Translations under genes and position numbers: made by a program
Notes under the pieces: generated by a model
What the model was told of the DNA's origin: nothing
What the model saw: the letters and a program-made list of their open reading frames with translations, nothing else
Database searches by the model: none
Part shown: positions 14,322-15,305 of the stretch, piece after piece
Position numbering within the stretch: position 1 is the first letter of the stretch
How the letters are laid out: each line of letters opens with the position of its first letter
DNA from: CAZRSW01 sp964602845
GTDB lineage: Bacteria > Chloroflexota > Dehalococcoidia > Lucifugimonadales > UBA826
Length of the DNA stretch: 15,305 nucleotides
NCBI GenBank assembly: GCA_964602845.1
Contig: CAZRSW010000029.1
Location: forward strand, 1 to 15,305
Reading direction: 5' to 3'

Positions 14322-15305
14322 CTATTTCACTCCGTATGAAATGTATACATCCTTAGTGAGTTCTTCCGGTTCTGGGAATGGACTCTCATCTGCAAATCTT
14401 GTTGCTTCTTCAACAGATTCCAGACAGGCCGAATCAATGACCGAGAGCTCCGTTTCCGTTGCGTATGATCCGTCTAATATATGCGACTTAACAGTGGTTA
14501 TACAATCACGGCTCATGTAATAATCTTGTTCCTCCTGGGTCCGGTAGCCTAGTGGGTCATCATGGCCGGCATGACCCAAGTATCTATAAGTCTGAGCTTC
14601 TATAAGAGTTGGGCCTTCACCAGACCTGGCACGAGACACCGCTTCTTTCGCTACCTCAAATATATCGAGCACTGACTGCCCATCAACAGTCACCCCGGGA
14701 ATACCATAGCCATCAGCCCTATTCGATACAGATCCACCAGCAACTGAGTACTCATATGGAGTTGACTGCGCATACCTATTATTCTCACACACAAACAACA
14801 CCGGCAACTTCCAAATAGCCGCCAGGTTCATAGCCTCATGCAGTACTCCTTGACTCGATGCCCCATCACCAAAAAATACCACGCTAACTTGATCAGTACC
14901 TTTAACTTTCGCTGTCAATGCAACGCCTGTGGCAACCGGTATGTTTGATCCTACGATACCATTAGCACCTAACATACCCTTTTTTATGTCAGCAATATGC
15001 ATGGTGCCGCCCTTACCCCCTCCGGTGCCAGTAGCCTTACCCAATAGCTCCGCCATCATCTCATTTAAATCTACTCCTTTGGCAATACAATGATGATGGC
15101 TCCTATGAGTACCAAGTACGAAATCATTATCATTTAAATGAGCACATACTCCCGTCGGAACGGCTTCCTGACCTATAGAAGAATGCATTCCACGTAATTT
15201 ACCTGCGTCAGCTTCCCTCCTAGATTGTTCCTCAAACCTGCGTATGGTCACCATTGTCTGGTACATCCACAGAAGTGTCTCCTTATTAATCTCACTGTAA
15301 GGCAT
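14322..15305 (-). CDS. acoA: E1-alpha subunit of acetoin/pyruvate-type dehydrogenase complex (start at window edge)
   Basis: Thiamine-diphosphate-binding half of the E1 heterotetramer. Seen: YQTMVTIRRFEEQ near residues 15-27, SSIGQEAVPTGV (42-53), GTHRSHHHCIAKG (65-77), GTGGGKGGTMHIAD (93-106), GANGIVGSNIPVATG (113-127), the ThDP/Mg motif GDGASSQG ... ENN (146-176), and the phosphorylation-loop-like YRYLGHAGHDD. The HCIAKGVD and KGMLGANGIVG blocks resemble AcoA of acetoin dehydrogenase, so a 2-oxo or acetoin substrate is expected. At 327 aa it is complete for this branch if the ATG at 15305 is the start, but that codon is the last in the window, so its SD cannot be seen and a longer N-terminus is possible. 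It is the first of three adjacent genes (E1-alpha, E1-beta, E2); E3 is not in view. Confidence 0.93.
   Translation of the reverse strand: MPYSEINKETLLWMYQTMVTIRRFEEQSRREADAGKLRGMHSSIGQEAVPTGVCAHLNDNDFVLGTHRSHHHCIAKGVDLNEMMAELLGKATGTGGGKGGTMHIADIKKGMLGANGIVGSNIPVATGVALTAKVKGTDQVSVVFFGDGASSQGVLHEAMNLAAIWKLPVLFVCENNRYAQSTPYEYSVAGGSVSNRADGYGIPGVTVDGQSVLDIFEVAKEAVSRARSGEGPTLIEAQTYRYLGHAGHDDPLGYRTQEEQDYYMSRDCITTVKSHILDGSYATETELSVIDSACLESVEEATRFADESPFPEPEELTKDVYISYGVK

Overview
The window holds eleven protein-coding genes that I can support, nine or more of them in recognisable families. There are no RNA genes, insertion sequences, integrases, CRISPR arrays or long repeats. Base composition looks mid-40s %GC by eye (not computed). 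Most starts have strong purine-rich ribosome binding sites. The mix is an SDR oxidoreductase next to a family III CoA-transferase, acetoin/pyruvate-type dehydrogenase subunits, a DUF362 iron-sulfur protein, a LarE-like enzyme and a cytoplasmic DPP-IV-like peptidase. This suggests a free-living bacterial heterotroph. A Chloroflexota (SAR202/Dehalococcoidia-like) origin would fit, but that is inference from gene content, not from a marker gene.

Layout. (1) 1-2001, plus strand: the 3' part of an SDR oxidoreductase, then a CaiB/BaiF CoA-transferase, likely co-transcribed catabolic genes. (2) 7631-2008, minus strand: a compact five-gene run in the order 107-aa unknown protein, NAD-dependent epimerase/dehydratase, LarE-type sulfur transferase, GSA-aminomutase-like class III aminotransferase, S9 dipeptidyl peptidase. 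Two junctions are coupled: a GTGA overlap, and a TAG stop directly abutting an ATG. (3) 9149-7734, minus strand: a DUF362 protein with a Cys-rich segment, separated from the run below it by an intrinsic-terminator-like hairpin at 7668-7690. (4) 9150-9503: a 354-bp divergent regulatory region with small inverted and direct repeats. (5) 9504-12026, plus strand: a LysA-type PLP decarboxylase and a rhomboid protease with an extra C-terminal TM and TPR domain. (6) 15305-12040, minus strand: E1-alpha, E1-beta and E2 of an acetoin/pyruvate-type 2-oxo dehydrogenase complex. E3 is not in the window.

The most interesting signal is the LarE/DUF362 neighbourhood. LarE makes the thiolated precursor of the nickel-pincer nucleotide (NPN) cofactor of lactate racemase LarA. 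No LarA, LarB or LarC is present here. However, the DUF362 protein shows His163, Lys173 and His189 at the same spacing (10 and 16 residues) as I recall for the LarA catalytic His174, NPN-tethering Lys184 and Ni-binding His200. The LarE here also has the three-cysteine arrangement associated with iron-sulfur-cluster LarE proteins. DUF362 as a possible NPN-type or related enzyme served by this LarE is an inference that can be tested structurally and biochemically.

Genes are packed tightly: two convergent pairs end only 6 and 13 bp apart, leaving no room for ordinary terminators between them.
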